NCBI RefSeq assembly: GCF_016808335.1 | Contig: NC_053149.1 | Span: 32,423,339 to 32,487,338 of the forward strand | DNA from: Panicum virgatum | Lineage: Eukaryota; Streptophyta; Magnoliopsida; Poales; Poaceae | Direction of reading: 5' to 3' | Length of the DNA: 64,000 nucleotides | In this document: positions 11,594 to 24,486 of the stretch, in pieces | Layout: every line of letters starts with the position of its first letter | Position numbering within the stretch: the first letter of the stretch is position 1 | The notes under the pieces: model-generated | What the model saw: only the letters and a program-made list of their open reading frames with translations | Told to the model about the DNA's origin: nothing | Databases searched by the model: none | Made by a program: the position numbers and the translations under genes

Positions 11594-14500
11594 TGTGACA
11601 CCTCTGGTGTCAGTTTAGCCAAAGCCAGGAAATTAACATAACTTCACACACAAATAAGCTAAGAAAACTTAAATAAGAACTCTATATCTAGTTTCTGCAA
11701 ACTTGTGTGTAAATGTATGTGTGCATGTGTTTGAGTGCAATGTGTTTGAAAAATAATAATTGGTACCCTTTTAAACTTGACTTGACATGAGTCGTAATAA
11801 CACACTAAAGTACACCTTTCATAATGATCTATAAACTGTCTATGCAAATCAAATCCAAACTGGAAAGCCCTCAAATGCAAAGATCAATGGAACCATTATT
11901 TGATTTATGAAGAGCTACTAGTTTAATCAAAATAAAAATTCGAACAAAGGATTAAACATTCCTTTAGCACATAATGTCAAATATTTATACAAAACAATAA
12001 TGCATCCTTGTATATGAGTATGTGTGGATATAAAACTTGTTCCTTTAATATTCTTGAACTTTCATGCTCAACTGGTCACAAAAATGTAGAATAAAGACAC
12101 ACCCATATTTTTGGAGCACATAGTTTAATTTAAAAAGACTTTTTGCTAATTCAAAATTTAAACACTCAAATAAACAAGAGTTCTATTTCTACTGTTAAGG
12201 AAGTTAAAGTAACTTCAAACCACTGCAAAGAATCCTATGAAAATAAATAGACATATTCACCATGTCATGTTAAACAAAAACCTAGTTGAAGCCTAGGAGT
12301 ACCAGTGCCAAAATTCACATGAAATGATAAGTACTTTAAATGGCAGTTTTTGAAATAATTAAATAACTCTCAAACCATTGCTCGAATAAAAAAGTGCATA
12401 ACACGAAAGTTGTAGATCTCGAAAAACTGAGCTAAAGTGGTATTCAACACTTTTTCATTTGAGGCCAAGATGGAGGAGAAAATTAGAGTTTACATAACTG
12501 GATTTTGAACTTCGAGAAAATTACAGAACTGCCACTGCCAGCTTCTTCCACCTACGTTCTCCCTGCACCTCGTCCACCGGCGACGCCGTACGCCAGCGCC
12601 GGCCACCTGGGCGGACAGGTGCCGAGCCCCAGGCCCAAACCACACTGGTCGCCCCTAGACTCGCCCCAAACCAGCTCTCCTGGCGCTGCACGGCCGCGAC
12701 ACGCGCCCCTGCTCGCCACGCCATCGCCATGGCCGAGCGACGTGCCGAGTCCGCGTCCTCCCCTAGCTTCGCGCCCTGCCCCGGCTGCTCCCTCCCTAGT
12801 TCGCCCTCCCTCTCCTTGCCACCTATAAAATGAGCCCCTAGCCCCCTCGCGCGCCCAGACCCCATTTCCCCATCCGCCGCCCGCCATTGCCAACGGCAAG
12901 CTCGAGCTCGCAGTGGCCAGACCATCCCCGAACCGCATTGCTTGTTTGGACGCCACCAAAACCTTCCTCGCCTTTCACTAGTGCTGTACACTCGGTCGAA
13001 CGCTGCTGGAACCCGCCGGAGCACCGCCGCCGGCGAGCCGCACCTCCGCCGTCCCTGCTCCACCGTGGAACCGCCTCCTCCGTCCACCTCCCGGCGAGCC
13101 AAGACCACCATTAGGTGCGGCTTTAGCCCCTCTCACTTTTCCCCCACTTTCCCCTCGCCACCGGCCAACCCCATCGCCGGGAACCACCATGCCAAATCTG
13201 CTCTATTCTGTGAGTTCCGCCAGGGACTTCCCCTGAGATGAAACAAAAATCCAGGGGCCTAAGTGAAAAATGTACATGAACTCTAGAATCAAAAGCTGCA
13301 AACTTGTAAATTCCATATAAAATCGTAGAAAATCATAAAAATATAAACTCAACTGTTCTGTAATCCTTAGAATAAGAAATACAACTTTTGTTACAGTCAC
13401 ATGTTTATATTTTGCTCACATTTTAATCTAAGAAAAAGACTAGTTTAAATGGCACATAAATGTTCTAGGAGTTTGGTTTAGTAACTATGCTTGATTTTTG
13501 GATATGTTGAACTTAGTACTGTTAGAAGAACCTAGTAAAAATATGAGCTCTGGTTCAAATTGTTTGCTTACTCAAATGATCAAGATTCCTAGATCTACTA
13601 GCTTTGTTCCTATATTAATTATGGTAGAATTTTAGTGATCTGTGTATGAAACTTTTTCTGTGTATTCATGTTACTAAATAATTACTGTTGCACAAGTTTG
13701 AGAAATTATTGATCTAATTAACTATATATTTGAATTAATGCTTGATAAGTAGGCTTTATTTGTGATATATAGTTCCTGTGATTAGAAAAATATAGTTTTA
13801 TTTCTAAAACTTTGTTTCAGTCATATAAACATGCCTGCAAAGTTTTAGCACCATTTACTGAGTATTTCTACAGTTATAAATCATACTTGTGATATCATGC
13901 TTAGTTTTGCTATTTTTGTTCTGGAATAAATCTGTTATATATGGTCTTCATCTTTGGATATATTACTAGTTAGAATGATAACTAGCTATTGTAAAAGTTT
14001 CACATGCAGTACTGATCATATTAAAGTCCAAATGAATATGCATGTTCATATATAGTTTAATGCATGATTAATTCATCTTCTATAAATAATGCCTGAAAAT
14101 TTTACTAAAGCATGGTAAGTCCATGTTTAGGCTCTGGTCAAATTTTGAGAACCATATCCCTAGTATAACCCTCTGAATAATTAATCTTATTTAATGGCTT
14201 GCTAATTTTTGTTCATTTTGTTACCTCTGCTGTATAAGTGAATAAAATCTGGAAAATTTTCAGAGCTGAGTAGATGCTTTGTATATGCTCCTGTAAAATT
14301 TGTAGCACTAGAACCTATGTAAAACGTTCTGTACAAAAAGGTGAAGCAACTAGAGTAATCTACTTACATGAATAGTTATGGTAAATTGCTTTATGGTTAG
14401 ATGCTGAATTTTATACCATAAATGTTAAAGTTTGGGATGTGTGTTACTTTAGTTTTTCATCACTAGCTCATGAGTAGTTTTGTTGTTATGAAATAGTGAA

Positions 14501-15165
14501 AGCATGCTTTGTTTTAATGATAAAAATGAAAACCAAACCACACAGCTCTTTTATGAAGTAAAGTGAATTTAAGAATTACTCTATAAACAATTACCCAGAA
14601 AATAAAGTTAACTAAGACCACCACAACAAACACATGCTATACTGGACTACAATTTTATAGTGAAGGAAAGAAATATGTTATATCATGTTGTAACAATATC
14701 ATTTCTGCAAGCATATAGAAACGGTAAATCTACTCGACGGTGATTACGAATTGGTGCCCGCGAATACTACCACTCCGGAGAGTGTCTCTCTTATTTATAC
14801 TGACTTGAATCAAGACCCGAACCAATGTTCGGAAGAGCCCAAGGCTACCTTTGAACAGTGCCCAAGAAGGCAAGCCCCGGTGCATAATCCCATTATTTTA
14901 CGCATTATATTCATCTAACTATTTGTATATGTTGTAATAATTTTATTGCGCATTTACGTTTTCTAGGAGTTGATCGAAAACCTTAGGTGCATGATCCCTA
15001 GGTACCTATGTTTGTTATCCGGATCTTTTTCTCGACTAGTTGCCCCGCTAACTAGGTACGGTAAAAGTCGAGAGGTTTCCTGCCTTTCGCGAGATTATAG
15101 GAGTTGACTGACTTTAATTCATGCTGAAATATAAGGACAACGGGCGGGGTTGTGTAGTTGTGACA
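11594..15165 (+). mobile_element. Truncated Tekay-type LTR (X')
   Basis: It begins TGTGACACCTC and follows the layout of the X LTR throughout: AT-rich start, the AAAGTTGTAGATC motif at 12405, a GC-rich block at 12530-13200 with TATAAAA at 12824-12830, a long AT-rich stretch, an exon-like island at 14714-14872, and the segment up to GGGCGGGGTTGTGTAGT. It lacks the final 1.15 kb present in X. Sequence identity to X is patchy, so it is a related but separate and older family member. The flanks belong to different elements (R2 on the left, W on the right), so this is not a simple solo LTR. Confidence 0.7.
12824..12830 (+). promoter_or_regulatory. TATA box in X' LTR
   Basis: ACCTATAAAATGAGC sits inside the GC-rich block, at the place equivalent to the X box at 22317. 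Confidence 0.6.
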
Positions 15166-15386
15166 CCACCGCCTCAACAGCCACAGCACTCACATCAGCA
15201 TGAGGCCAGTGGTTCGTCATGGAACAATATCAGTACTGAGGAGTGGGCACGGTAGGCACTAGGCCGTCGGTCCACTAGTTCCAGCTCTATTCGAGCCCCG
15301 AACCTCATTAGACGGATGTCCTCGTCCCGAGGTTTCGGCGCCATCACCCAGCAGCTAGGTGAGCTGAGACACTGCACCAACACATC
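15166..15386 (+). pseudogene. Athila-like element W, coding fragment, left part
   Basis: One frame runs from the X' junction to the Z insertion with a single TAG at 15254. It reads Q/H-rich first, then SSWNNISTEEWAR, stop, RRSTSSSSIRAPNLIRR, and ITQQLGELRHCTNTS. It appears to continue in the same sense after Z at 47493 (TSERLHDMEQ). Such a C-terminal ORF between pol and the 3' tail is familiar from Athila-like elements of grasses. Its function is unknown to me. The rest of the W coding region is absent, lost at or before the X' junction. Confidence 0.5.
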
Positions 15387-16871
15387 TGTCGCGGGATTTC
15401 TAGGGTACCCACAGCCGGGTGGCGGAACGCACCCGCCTATTCCCAGAGAGGGAGTGCTCGGGGAGGTACTAGGCGATTGGGCTGATCTAGCCCTGAGATA
15501 AGTACACAAGAACACACGATCTAGAGTGGTTCGGGCCGCCGGAGCGTAATACTCTACGTCCACTGGGAGAAGTTTTGATCTCTGTTGTGTATGAGTCTAT
15601 CCTCTGTCGGGCCTTAGCTCTCACCCAGCTTGAGTTTTCCTTCTAGCGGGCGCCCCCTTTTAGACCAAGGGGGCGGATACATAGGACGTTGGGGCCCCGA
15701 CAAGTGGGCCCAACGTACTGTGCAGCGTTACTGCGCAGAGTACTCAAATGGCTACAGTGGCTGCGAATCTTTCCTCCGATGTGCTTCCATGCCCTGCTGA
15801 CTCTCTGACGAAGGGAGGTCTTCTCTTGTCCCGTCAGCAAGGTGCCCGTTGGGGGAACGTAGCTTGCGGCGTGACCTGTTGAGGCTATTATGTAGGCGTC
15901 ATAATGGGTGAAGCCGAGCCGTCGTATCCATCTGTTATGGTAGACTGACAGGCGTGGTTTGGGTGGCGCCAGCAGCTCCACTATGCACCTTGGTAATACG
16001 CGATCAATAGTGCCCCCTGGTCAAAGCATCGCCTCGGCTTCTGCTGCATCAATGCGGGCGCCCACCTACCACAATGAATGCAGTGGTGGGTGAGGCTTAG
16101 TATGGAGACCAAGCGGCCTCGTATACGTGTCTGTGCTCGTAGACACGTGTCGGCTCCGGACCACCTCGAGGCAGGGTGTCGACTTCTTCCCTTAGAGTGG
16201 GGTCCGGTTACTATACAGGCGGTCCGGGACCCCATGAGGGGTCTGGGTCTCCCGCGGGGGTCCGGACTCCTCGGGAGGTCCGGAGCCCCGGCTATTCGGG
16301 CTGAGCGCCTGCCTCTTCCGGGACACGCGGCGTTCCTGGACCTTTCCCAGTCGTGAGACAGGTCCGGGACCGTTGCCGAGAGAACAGGACTCCGGACCAC
16401 TGGGGTCCGGCTGTTTGGACGTAGTCGAGGATAACTACAAGGCCTTTGCCTAGACACAGCAAGAGGGGGTACCCCAGTCCTGGGGTACCGATAGTGGCCC
16501 CCAGGCCCACCTCGGGAGAGGTACAAACCCGCGGGTAGGGCCTCTATCGTGATGTGTTTCTACGCAATTTGATTGCGTTGGTGTGCCCATGGAGAGAGCG
16601 GGTTTCCCGGACCCCTGAGGCCAGTATACCTGTTGCCAGGTTCAGGCTCTAGAGTGCTCTCCACAGGGCGACGAAGGTGTAGGCTTAGGGTGCGGAACCA
16701 AGCTAAGCGGCTACACAGACCTCGGATCGCTCAGGGAGCATGCACCTCCTTCCGGACCTGGCTCTTGCCGACCGTGGCGAGCGGTCTCCGCCGGAGCGGG
16801 CCACCGGAGTGGACTTGGAGCGACCGTGGCGAGCGGTCTCCGCCGGAGCGGGCCACCGGAGTGGACTTGGA
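15387..16871 (-). repeat. Z 3' LTR (left copy)
   Basis: It begins TGTCGCGGGATTTCTAGGG (the LTR end on the minus strand) and matches 45895-47492 nearly base for base. Its TATA region has lost two bases: the right copy reads CCCTTTTATAGACC and this copy reads CCCTTTTAGACC. It carries only two units of the 52-bp array. Confidence 0.75.
16768..16871. repeat. 52-bp tandem repeat, 2 units, in Z left LTR
   Basis: The unit begins GCGACCGTGGCGAGCGGTCT. Two copies lie end to end. The array is longer and more varied in the right LTR. Confidence 0.85.
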
Positions 16872-16968
16872 TTATTGCTGACGAACCAAAGGAAAATGTC
16901 ACCGGACCTCACAGTAAGGTGCAAGAAACCAAGCCTTATACTAGAAGGGAGCCCGGGACCTCTAAAGA

Positions 16969-19892
16969 TGTAACACCCGGTTTATAAAAGAACATAAACC
17001 GAGCAATCATATACGTGCCAGGATCAAGTCACACGTATATACAACAGAATGAACAGTATATCATAGCACATATCACGTAAAAAGATATATTAAAGCGACT
17101 ACGAATGTTATTTATTACAATAATGACAAAAATGTCTGATACAGCGGAAGCGAAGTACAAAATATGAATAAAGCTCTCCGAAGCTGAAGCAGGGCGCCAC
17201 AGGGACGTCGACTGGGAGACGAACACCTAGAAGTCCTCGTAGTCCTGGTAGCGCTGGACGAACTCCCTCGTGTCGGCAGGAACTGAGCAGCAGTAGCGTA
17301 GCCAAGAGGAAAAAGTAGAGAAGAGGCAAGGGTGAGTACACAACTTGTACTCAACAAGTATAACACAAACTATGAGGCTCTAGGCTGGCTGACTCAACTG
17401 CATTAGCTTTTAAGTGTTGGCAAAATTTTATTAAAGCTATTTACTACGAGTTGATGAATTACCATTAACCTAGTTACATAGTAATTAATCAGGATTAATT
17501 AAGAAACTACTGGGAACCAAACCGAAACCAAACCACCAAGGAAACCCCGAGAAACATCTCCCTCGTCGGAAGGAGATAACTCCACTAATCAAAAGGAGGA
17601 TCTGGGCCGCTCATAACCGTGAGCACGGCTAGTATACCAGTTTTACACTCTGCAGAGGTTGCACATCTTTACCCACAAGTCGTGAGCTACGCCAGTTGTT
17701 CATCACACTTCCTTAGGTGAGATGACTAGCGACTCACTACGAGGCCTTTACAAAGAATCTCATTGGTAAGGCGTAACCGCGAGAGATAGGTCAGCGACGA
17801 TGGGGCCCACCTCCGGGGGTACAAGCACAGGAGCGCAATCCAAGCACAGACCAAGCCGGAGGAGCAGGGACCATTGAAGCTTACTACTCTTGCCCCGCAG
17901 GTAAGTTACTCCAAACCAAAAAGATCTAATTATTACGCCAAGTCTATCCCATTCTAGCCTTGTGGTAGCGCTGTTGTCCCAGGTTGTCGCTCTATGAACC
18001 GGTCCTTATGGAGAGTGGCCAACCAAGCACTAAGCACCGTGCTGGCCCCCTAAACCATGTTTCTAACAAAAGCCAATTTTAACGAGACGTGAGCCACTCA
18101 AGCCACACAGAGTGCCACTCTCAGAATTAAATTCAAGTAAACCATTAATCAAATTAATTAAAAAGGACCAAAGTGTGTTATAGCGCAGCAACCTAGCACA
18201 ACTAACCAAAATGCAACCCAAAGGTATATAAACTACTCTAAAACTATTCTACGCATTACAACGATCGCGTGGATATAAAGAACGCTAAAAACGGAGCTAA
18301 AACGCATAAACTAGGCCTAAAACAAGGTTCAGGGGCTTATTTGTAAGAAAACTGAAGTTTCAGGGGCTTTTCTGCTAAAACCGAGGGCTAAAACATAAAT
18401 AAACATTAAATCTAAGGGCTGACGAGCAAAAACACAAGGCCTGGACTGCGGGTGCTAATTTGGGAAAGCTCAGGGGCTTAAATGAATAAAACAGGGCCAA
18501 ACCGTAATTATTTTTCAAAAGGAGTGGACTGCGGGTTGATAACAGGAAACATGGGGGTGTCTTTAGAAAAACTACCACCGCTGACCGGTATCTAGCATGG
18601 TCAACGGCCCTGGGCCGTTGGATCGCGATCGGGCGATCCAGATCTAAACAACTGGGGTTCTAATCGCGGCCGTCGATCCGAGATCGTGCGGCCAGGGCGG
18701 TTCGGCGCGTGGGGGCGGCGGCGCTCTCCCGCCGACGACTCTGCTCCGCGGCGGCGGGGGCGGAAGCTCGCCGGAGCTCGCCACAAGTGGCGTTACAGGG
18801 CTCAACTCGACCAGGTTTTAGGTCCAGGGGAACGCGCACCGCTTAGCTAACCCAACCACGGCCTCGGCGCAGGGCCGTGGCACGGCGGCGTGCGAGTGCA
18901 GCGGCGGGGCGGGTTGGCGTCACGCCGGTGAGAAATCGTGCGCGGTGCAGGGAGCAGATAAGGGGTAACAGGGCACGGGAAGTTTCATTACCGCGACGCG
19001 AATGTCCTGGGGTGCGTAGAGACGGAAGAACGGTGGTGCAGGCGCGGATTTGCGGCGGCACGGCGGAGCTCCGATGACCAAAATTGGCGCAGGCGCGAAC
19101 TGCGGTCGGGGCAGCGAGTCCGGGGGTGAACCTGGCCCCAAGACGAAGCTTCGGCGGTGGATCTCGGTGGCGGGGGCGCGGCGGGGCTTTGGGACCACGG
19201 CGGCGCAGGGGGTGCAGGGGCTCGGCACGGCGGAGCTGTGCGAGCGGGCGGAGCTAGGGCTTCGTGTGGCGGCTATGAAGGGGAGGGGTCACGGGGGTCA
19301 AATAGAGCCGGAGTCTAGGGATTTCGGCTCGGCGTTACGGAAGGGGATCCCGGGGATCACGGCCGGGGACGCCGCGCGGACGTTGCGCGAGCGCTGCGCG
19401 GGGGAGAAGAACCTGCCAGTGGGGCCGGCCTGGCAGCGTGGGGGAAAGGCGACGCACGGCCGGGCTGAGTGGGGTGGTTGAGGCGCTGCGTCCTGGGCCG
19501 GACCGGCGGCTTGGGCCAGCGGGGGAGAGGGCGAGCGGGCCTGGGCTGAGGTTTGGGCCGCGGGGAGGGAGGTGGGTTTGGGCTGGGAAGTTGGGTTTGG
19601 TTTTTGCTTTGGGTTTTTTTTCCCTTTTCTACTTCTATTTCTATTCTATTTCTCACTCAAGCTCAACTATTTGAATTCAAAAGAAAATTTGAATTCAAAC
19701 CCCTATGAAATCAAACAATGAAAACAATGCATCAGCATGAATGCATCAACAAAGTTAAACCTAAGAAGATTTTAATTACTTGTGAAACAAAAACTAGATT
19801 AAAATGCAAGACTAACACAATAAACCTTAGGAAATTAAATAAAGCCATTTAAATTTATTAATAAACGCTGGAATTTAAATTAGGGTGTTACA
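16969..19892 (-). repeat. Y 3' LTR (2924 bp, internally deleted)
   Basis: Same family as 41337-44556 and as the Q LTR at 56814-60089. About 292 bp present in both of those (42601-42892 in the 5' LTR) is missing here at 18230, together with the whole exon-like island 2. The sequence at the joint, TATATAAACTACTC, fits loss between short TAAA matches. Confidence 0.85.
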
Positions 19893-19927
19893 GACCCTAC
19901 CCCCTTAAAGAAATCTCGTCCCCGAGA
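19893..19927 (-). promoter_or_regulatory. Polypurine tract and lead-in of Y
   Basis: On the minus strand this reads CTCGGGGACGAGATTTC, then TTTAAGGGGGTAGGGTC, immediately before the 3' LTR. The same wording precedes the X 3' LTR at 33390-33423. Confidence 0.85.
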
Positions 19928-19928
19928 T

Positions 19929-21541
19929 TTAGCTGGGCTGGCTAGCAAAGAGATCTGGATACGTCTTCTTCAACTCATCTTCTCGCTCCCAAGTAGCCTC
20001 AGCTTCACTGTGGTGACTCCACTGAACTCTGCACATCTTGATGCGCTTGTTCCGAGTAACCCTTTCTGATGTTTCCAGAATCTTCACCGGATGCTCAGTA
20101 TAAGTCAGATCTTTCTGCACATCAACTCCATCCAGGGGTGCCTGCTCCTCGGGTACTCGCAGACATCTCTTCAGCTGAGATATATGGAAAACATCATGAA
20201 CTCCTGAGAGGTTGAGAGGTAACTCCAGGCGATAAGCAACTTCGCCTTTCCGCTCTAGCACCTTGAATGGGCCCACATACCGAGGTGCTAACTTCCCTTT
20301 GACATTAAATCTGCGGATTCCTCTCATCGGAGACACCTTCAGATACACATAATCACCGACACTGAAAGTCAGGTCTCTCCGTTTGCCATCAGCATAGCTC
20401 TTTTGCCTGCTCTGTGCAATCCTCAGATTTTCTCGCACAGCCTGAACCATCTGCTCTGCATCATCTATGATCTCAGGGCCAAAGAGCTGCTTCTCGCCAA
20501 TCTGATCCCAATAGAGAGGAGTCCTGCACTTTCTGCCATACAATGCCTCGAATGGGGACTTCTTTAGACTGGCCTGATAGCTGTTGTTATATGAGAACTC
20601 AGCAAATGACAGGCACTTATCCCAACTAGTACCATACTGAATAGCACAAGCTCTCAGCATATCCTCCAACACTTGGTTGGTTCTCTCTGTCTGCCCATCT
20701 GTCTGAGGGTGATAAGCCGTACTGAAACGCAGCTTCGTATCCAACGAATCATGGAGCTGCTCCCAGAACCGAGAAGTGAACTGAGACCCTCTGTCAGATA
20801 TGATCTTCTTGGGCACACCATGCAAGCAGACAATCCGAGAGATGTACAACTCTGCAAGTCTAGCACCGGAGTAAGTAGTGTTCACTGGAATGAAGTGAGC
20901 AACCTTCGTCAGACGATCCACTACTACCCAAATGGAGTTGTACCCTTTCTGAGTACGAGGCAATCCAACAATGAAGTCCATAGTGATTTCCTCCCATTTC
21001 CACTCTGGAATCTTCAAAGGCTGTAACAGACCTGCTGGCCTCTGATGCTCAGCCTTGACACGCTGACAGGTGTCACAAATAGCCACATACTCTGCCACTG
21101 AACGCTTCATCCCGTACCACCAGAAACGTTCCTTCAGATCATAGTACATCTTCGTGCTGCCCGGATGAATAGAGTACGCTGTATCATGGGCCTCACTCAG
21201 AATCAACTTCCGGAGATCATGCACATCTGGCACACAGATCCGGTTCTTGTACCACAAGGTACCCTGATCGTCCTCTCTGAAATGAGGAGCCTTGCCCTTC
21301 TTGAGCAACTCACGAATCTCTTGCAGCTTCTCATCATCTTTCTGATGCTGCCTGATCTCTGCCTCTAGAGTCGGTACTGCCTCAAATGCTGCACTCGAAG
21401 TATGATGCAAGAAGCCCAGACTCAACTGCTCGAACTCCTCGCATAACTCTGGAGGCATCTGGAAAGCCACGGCCATGTTGACATAACTTCTTCTGCTCAG
21501 AGCATCTGCTACAACATTGGCCTTGCCCGGATGATAGTGAA
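19929..21541 (-). pseudogene. Y pol, C-terminal part: integrase and chromodomain
   Basis: The continuation of Y pol after the X insertion. It is open from the target duplication (frame [16 protein letters not shown]) to a TGA near 19929. It holds the integrase zinc-binding domain ([20 protein letters not shown] with CDTCQRVK at about 21060-21160), the catalytic core ([52 protein letters not shown], supplying the DD-E triad), and a C-terminal chromodomain around 19935-20110 ([20 protein letters not shown]). Chromodomains of this class steer chromovirus integration to heterochromatin. It is separated from its RT half by 16.3 kb, so it cannot be made from the Y transcript as it stands. Confidence 0.9.
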
Positions 21542-22316
21542 TGTGACACCTCAGGTGTTAGCACCTTTAAATCCAATCAATGTACCTTAGTTAAAGTTAA
21601 AAGAAAAATTTGAGAAATTAATTTAAAGAGAAAGGATCAAATAAAAGACAAATCATACAAAAGAAATTAAAGGAAAAAGAAAAAGTAGTGAAAAGCTACT
21701 CAAAATTTAATTCAAAAATGTGCACAAAATTTTTGTTGGCTCATGAGAGGTGTTTCAATTGACATGTGCTCAATTGAACTTCAGCCAAAATCAATTCAAA
21801 AACTGAATAAAACTAAAGTCCTTTTGTGCAAATATGCAAATGCACCAATAGTTCGAAATGTGAGTTTCAAATGAAAATTTGCATAACACGAAAGTTGTAG
21901 ATCTTGAAAAGTTATGCAAAAGTGGTATTCAACACTTTTCCATTTGAGCCCTCCAAATAGGAGATAATTTTAGATTACCGAGAGGTCCCTGGAATTTCAG
22001 AAATCACATTTATGCCCTTATCTCCATCTCTCTCTCCCCCGGCTGCTCTGTTCGCGCCGCCCGCCGTACGCCGCCGGTGGACTTCGTCCACCGCGCGCCC
22101 GCGGCCAAATGGACCCGGGGAAGCCTCTCCGCGCCACCTGGCCCGCCCCTTGGCACCCTCCCACGCCCACACGCGTCCCAGGCCGCTTCCCGAGCCGCCA
22201 CGACACCCCCCGCCATGCGCAGCGCCGCTGCCGCTCCGCCCGCTCGCCGTCGTGCGGCCCTGACCCAAATCGACCGCCCCCAGTCGCTCCATTCCTCACC
22301 CAGGAGCTCGTTGGCC

Positions 22317-22323
22317 TATAAAG
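22317..22323 (+). promoter_or_regulatory. TATA box of X 5' LTR
   Basis: GGCCTATAAAGACCC at the head of a GC-rich, AUG-poor block. The same site in the 3' LTR is 34199-34205. It is the likely promoter of the element transcript. Confidence 0.7.
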
Positions 22324-24342
22324 ACCCACAGAACCCCACAGACGCGCCCCTTCTTCCCCTTCTTCCTCCTCCCGCCGCTCCGCCATGGCCGCCGAGATCC
22401 CGCTCGCGCGGACCGGCTAGCCCAGCCCCACATTGCTCCCTCCGACCACCGCAATAGCTTCACCACCTCCTAGATACGCTCCCCGCGCGCGGAATCGAAC
22501 CCAGACCCCCTCCCGACGCCATTCCCTTCTTGCGCCGCCGCCGGCGAGCTCAGGCTCACCGCGGACCGGCCATCTCCGGGGAAGACCGAGCCCGACAGCT
22601 ACCCCAGGAGCATCCACGAGCTCACGCGGTGCTCGTGCGCGCCTTGTTCCCCTACCCCAAGCCCTCCTTCGCCTCCAACGCCGGCGAACCGAACAACCGA
22701 CCCGCCATCAACGCCGACGAGCTTGAACCTGTGCTCCAATCGCTCGAACGTCGACCAGGGTAGGTGTTCCTCGATCCTTTCTCCCCCACGCGCCTCCCCG
22801 TGGCAGCCCCGGTAAGCCCTGCACCGCAGAACACCACCGGCAAGATGCCACGGCGGAGAAGGCCGGCGAAGGACCCGGTTGTAATTTGTTTTTTTTCGTT
22901 CAAGGGTGTCTCTGCAAGATTTACAGTGTATACCAGTGAACTTCTAAAATGCGAAACAAATCACAGAAAAATCAGAAAAATGCAAACTCAACTGATCTGG
23001 AATCCTTGTAACAAAATCTACAAATTTTGTAACATTCACATTTGCAGAAACTCAACCGATTTTAATCTAGGGAAAAGATTAAGAAAACCACCTTGTGCAT
23101 GTTCATGAAGTTCTGCTCATCAAATGACCTTGATTTTTGGATATGTTATCACTAATAGGATGATAAGGTCACAGTAAAAAGATGGCACCAAACCAAAACA
23201 GTTATCATGTTAGAACAATCAAGATTCTCTAATCTGTGGTTAGCTTTCTCGATTTAATTCTGGAAAATATGCACATGAACTTGCTCTGAAATTTTTACTG
23301 CGTGCATGTAAAACGAAAACACTGCTAATACCTAAATTTCAGATTTATTAGAGTTCATTTGCTATATACCATGATTTATGCTTGTTTAATCAACTTAATT
23401 CCTCATATATAGTTGTTATGCTCAGAAAAATCCATGTTTATTTCTGGAGTCTCATTTTTAGCTCTGTGTTCCTGCCTAAAAATTTTGAGCTGCGGTTTCT
23501 GAGTTTGGCTTTGTCGAATAATCATGCTTAGCATCTTATGGTTAGGTTTACTATTTTTGTTTTGAGTAATCCACAATGTTTCTGGGCATGATTTTTGGGC
23601 ATGATCTTGTTTAGAGTATTTTATATCGGTAATAAAAATTTCAAATGCAATACTGGTCAAATGCACCTTGATAAATTTATGCAAACTCATGCTAAGTTAA
23701 CTGAATAATTAATTTATCATAGTGAGTTAAATCTTGAAAAATTTTCTGAAGTATGTTTATCTCATGAATAGTCTCTGGTAAAAATTTTAGAACCAAATCC
23801 TCAGTAAAACTTTCTGTAGAGTTAATCTTTGTAAATGGCTTGCTGTTTTTAATCTTTTTATCACCTCTGCTATATAAGTGTATAAAATCTGGAAAAATTG
23901 CAGTACTGAGTTCATGCTTTGAAGTTGCTTGCATAAAATTTGTAGCATCATAATCCATGTGGAACATTCTGTACAAAAATATGAAGTAACTAGAGTAATC
24001 CTTTTGCATGATTAGTTATAGTTTTTGCTTTATGGTTAAATGTTGAAATCTATACCATAATTACTTGTTTTGAATCTGAGTTACTTTAGTGTTCATCACT
24101 AGCTCTTTAGTAGATGTGATGTTAAGAATTAATGAAAGCATGTTATGTGTTGAAATTAAAAATGAAAACCCAAAACCCCACTCATTCATGAATAACCATA
24201 GTTATGCTTACTACTCTATAAACGATTGCCCATGCAATGAAATGTGAAATCGGCACTAAAATAACTTACGTGGACTACAACTTTATCGTGAAGGAAAGAA
24301 ATTGTTATCCATGAATAACTCATAATCTTGCATTGCATATAG

Positions 24343-24486
24343 AAACGGTTAATCTCGCGGACGGAGACTACGAACTGGTGCCCGCGGACTCTCGTGCGGA
24401 GCAGGAGATTAATCTGAACTGTACTAACTTGTCTCAAGACCTGGGCCAAGCCCCAGAAGCTTTTCTGCCTGGCAGTGCCCAAGAAG
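24343..24486 (+). other. Exon-like island 2 in X 5' LTR (144 bp)
   Basis: It is preceded by TTGCATTGCATATAG, a plausible acceptor, and followed by GCCCAAGAAG|GCAAGC, a GC-type donor. The frame is open throughout: ETVNLADGDYELVPADSRAE, then EQEINLNCTNLSQD. The X' LTR has a counterpart at 14714-14872 in which the first 13 codons show about five synonymous and two amino-acid-changing differences. The copy in the X 3' LTR is 36226-36369. Whether it is translated is unknown, and no ATG lies in the island itself. Confidence 0.5.

Noticed and set aside
22010..22770. Many open frames on both strands in the GC-rich LTR block of X (also 33890-34650, 12520-13110, 57084-57960)
   Set aside because: High GC lowers stop frequency. 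The frames overlap on both strands, lack conserved motifs and differ between families. Only the frame linked to the island junctions is discussed, and as a hypothesis.
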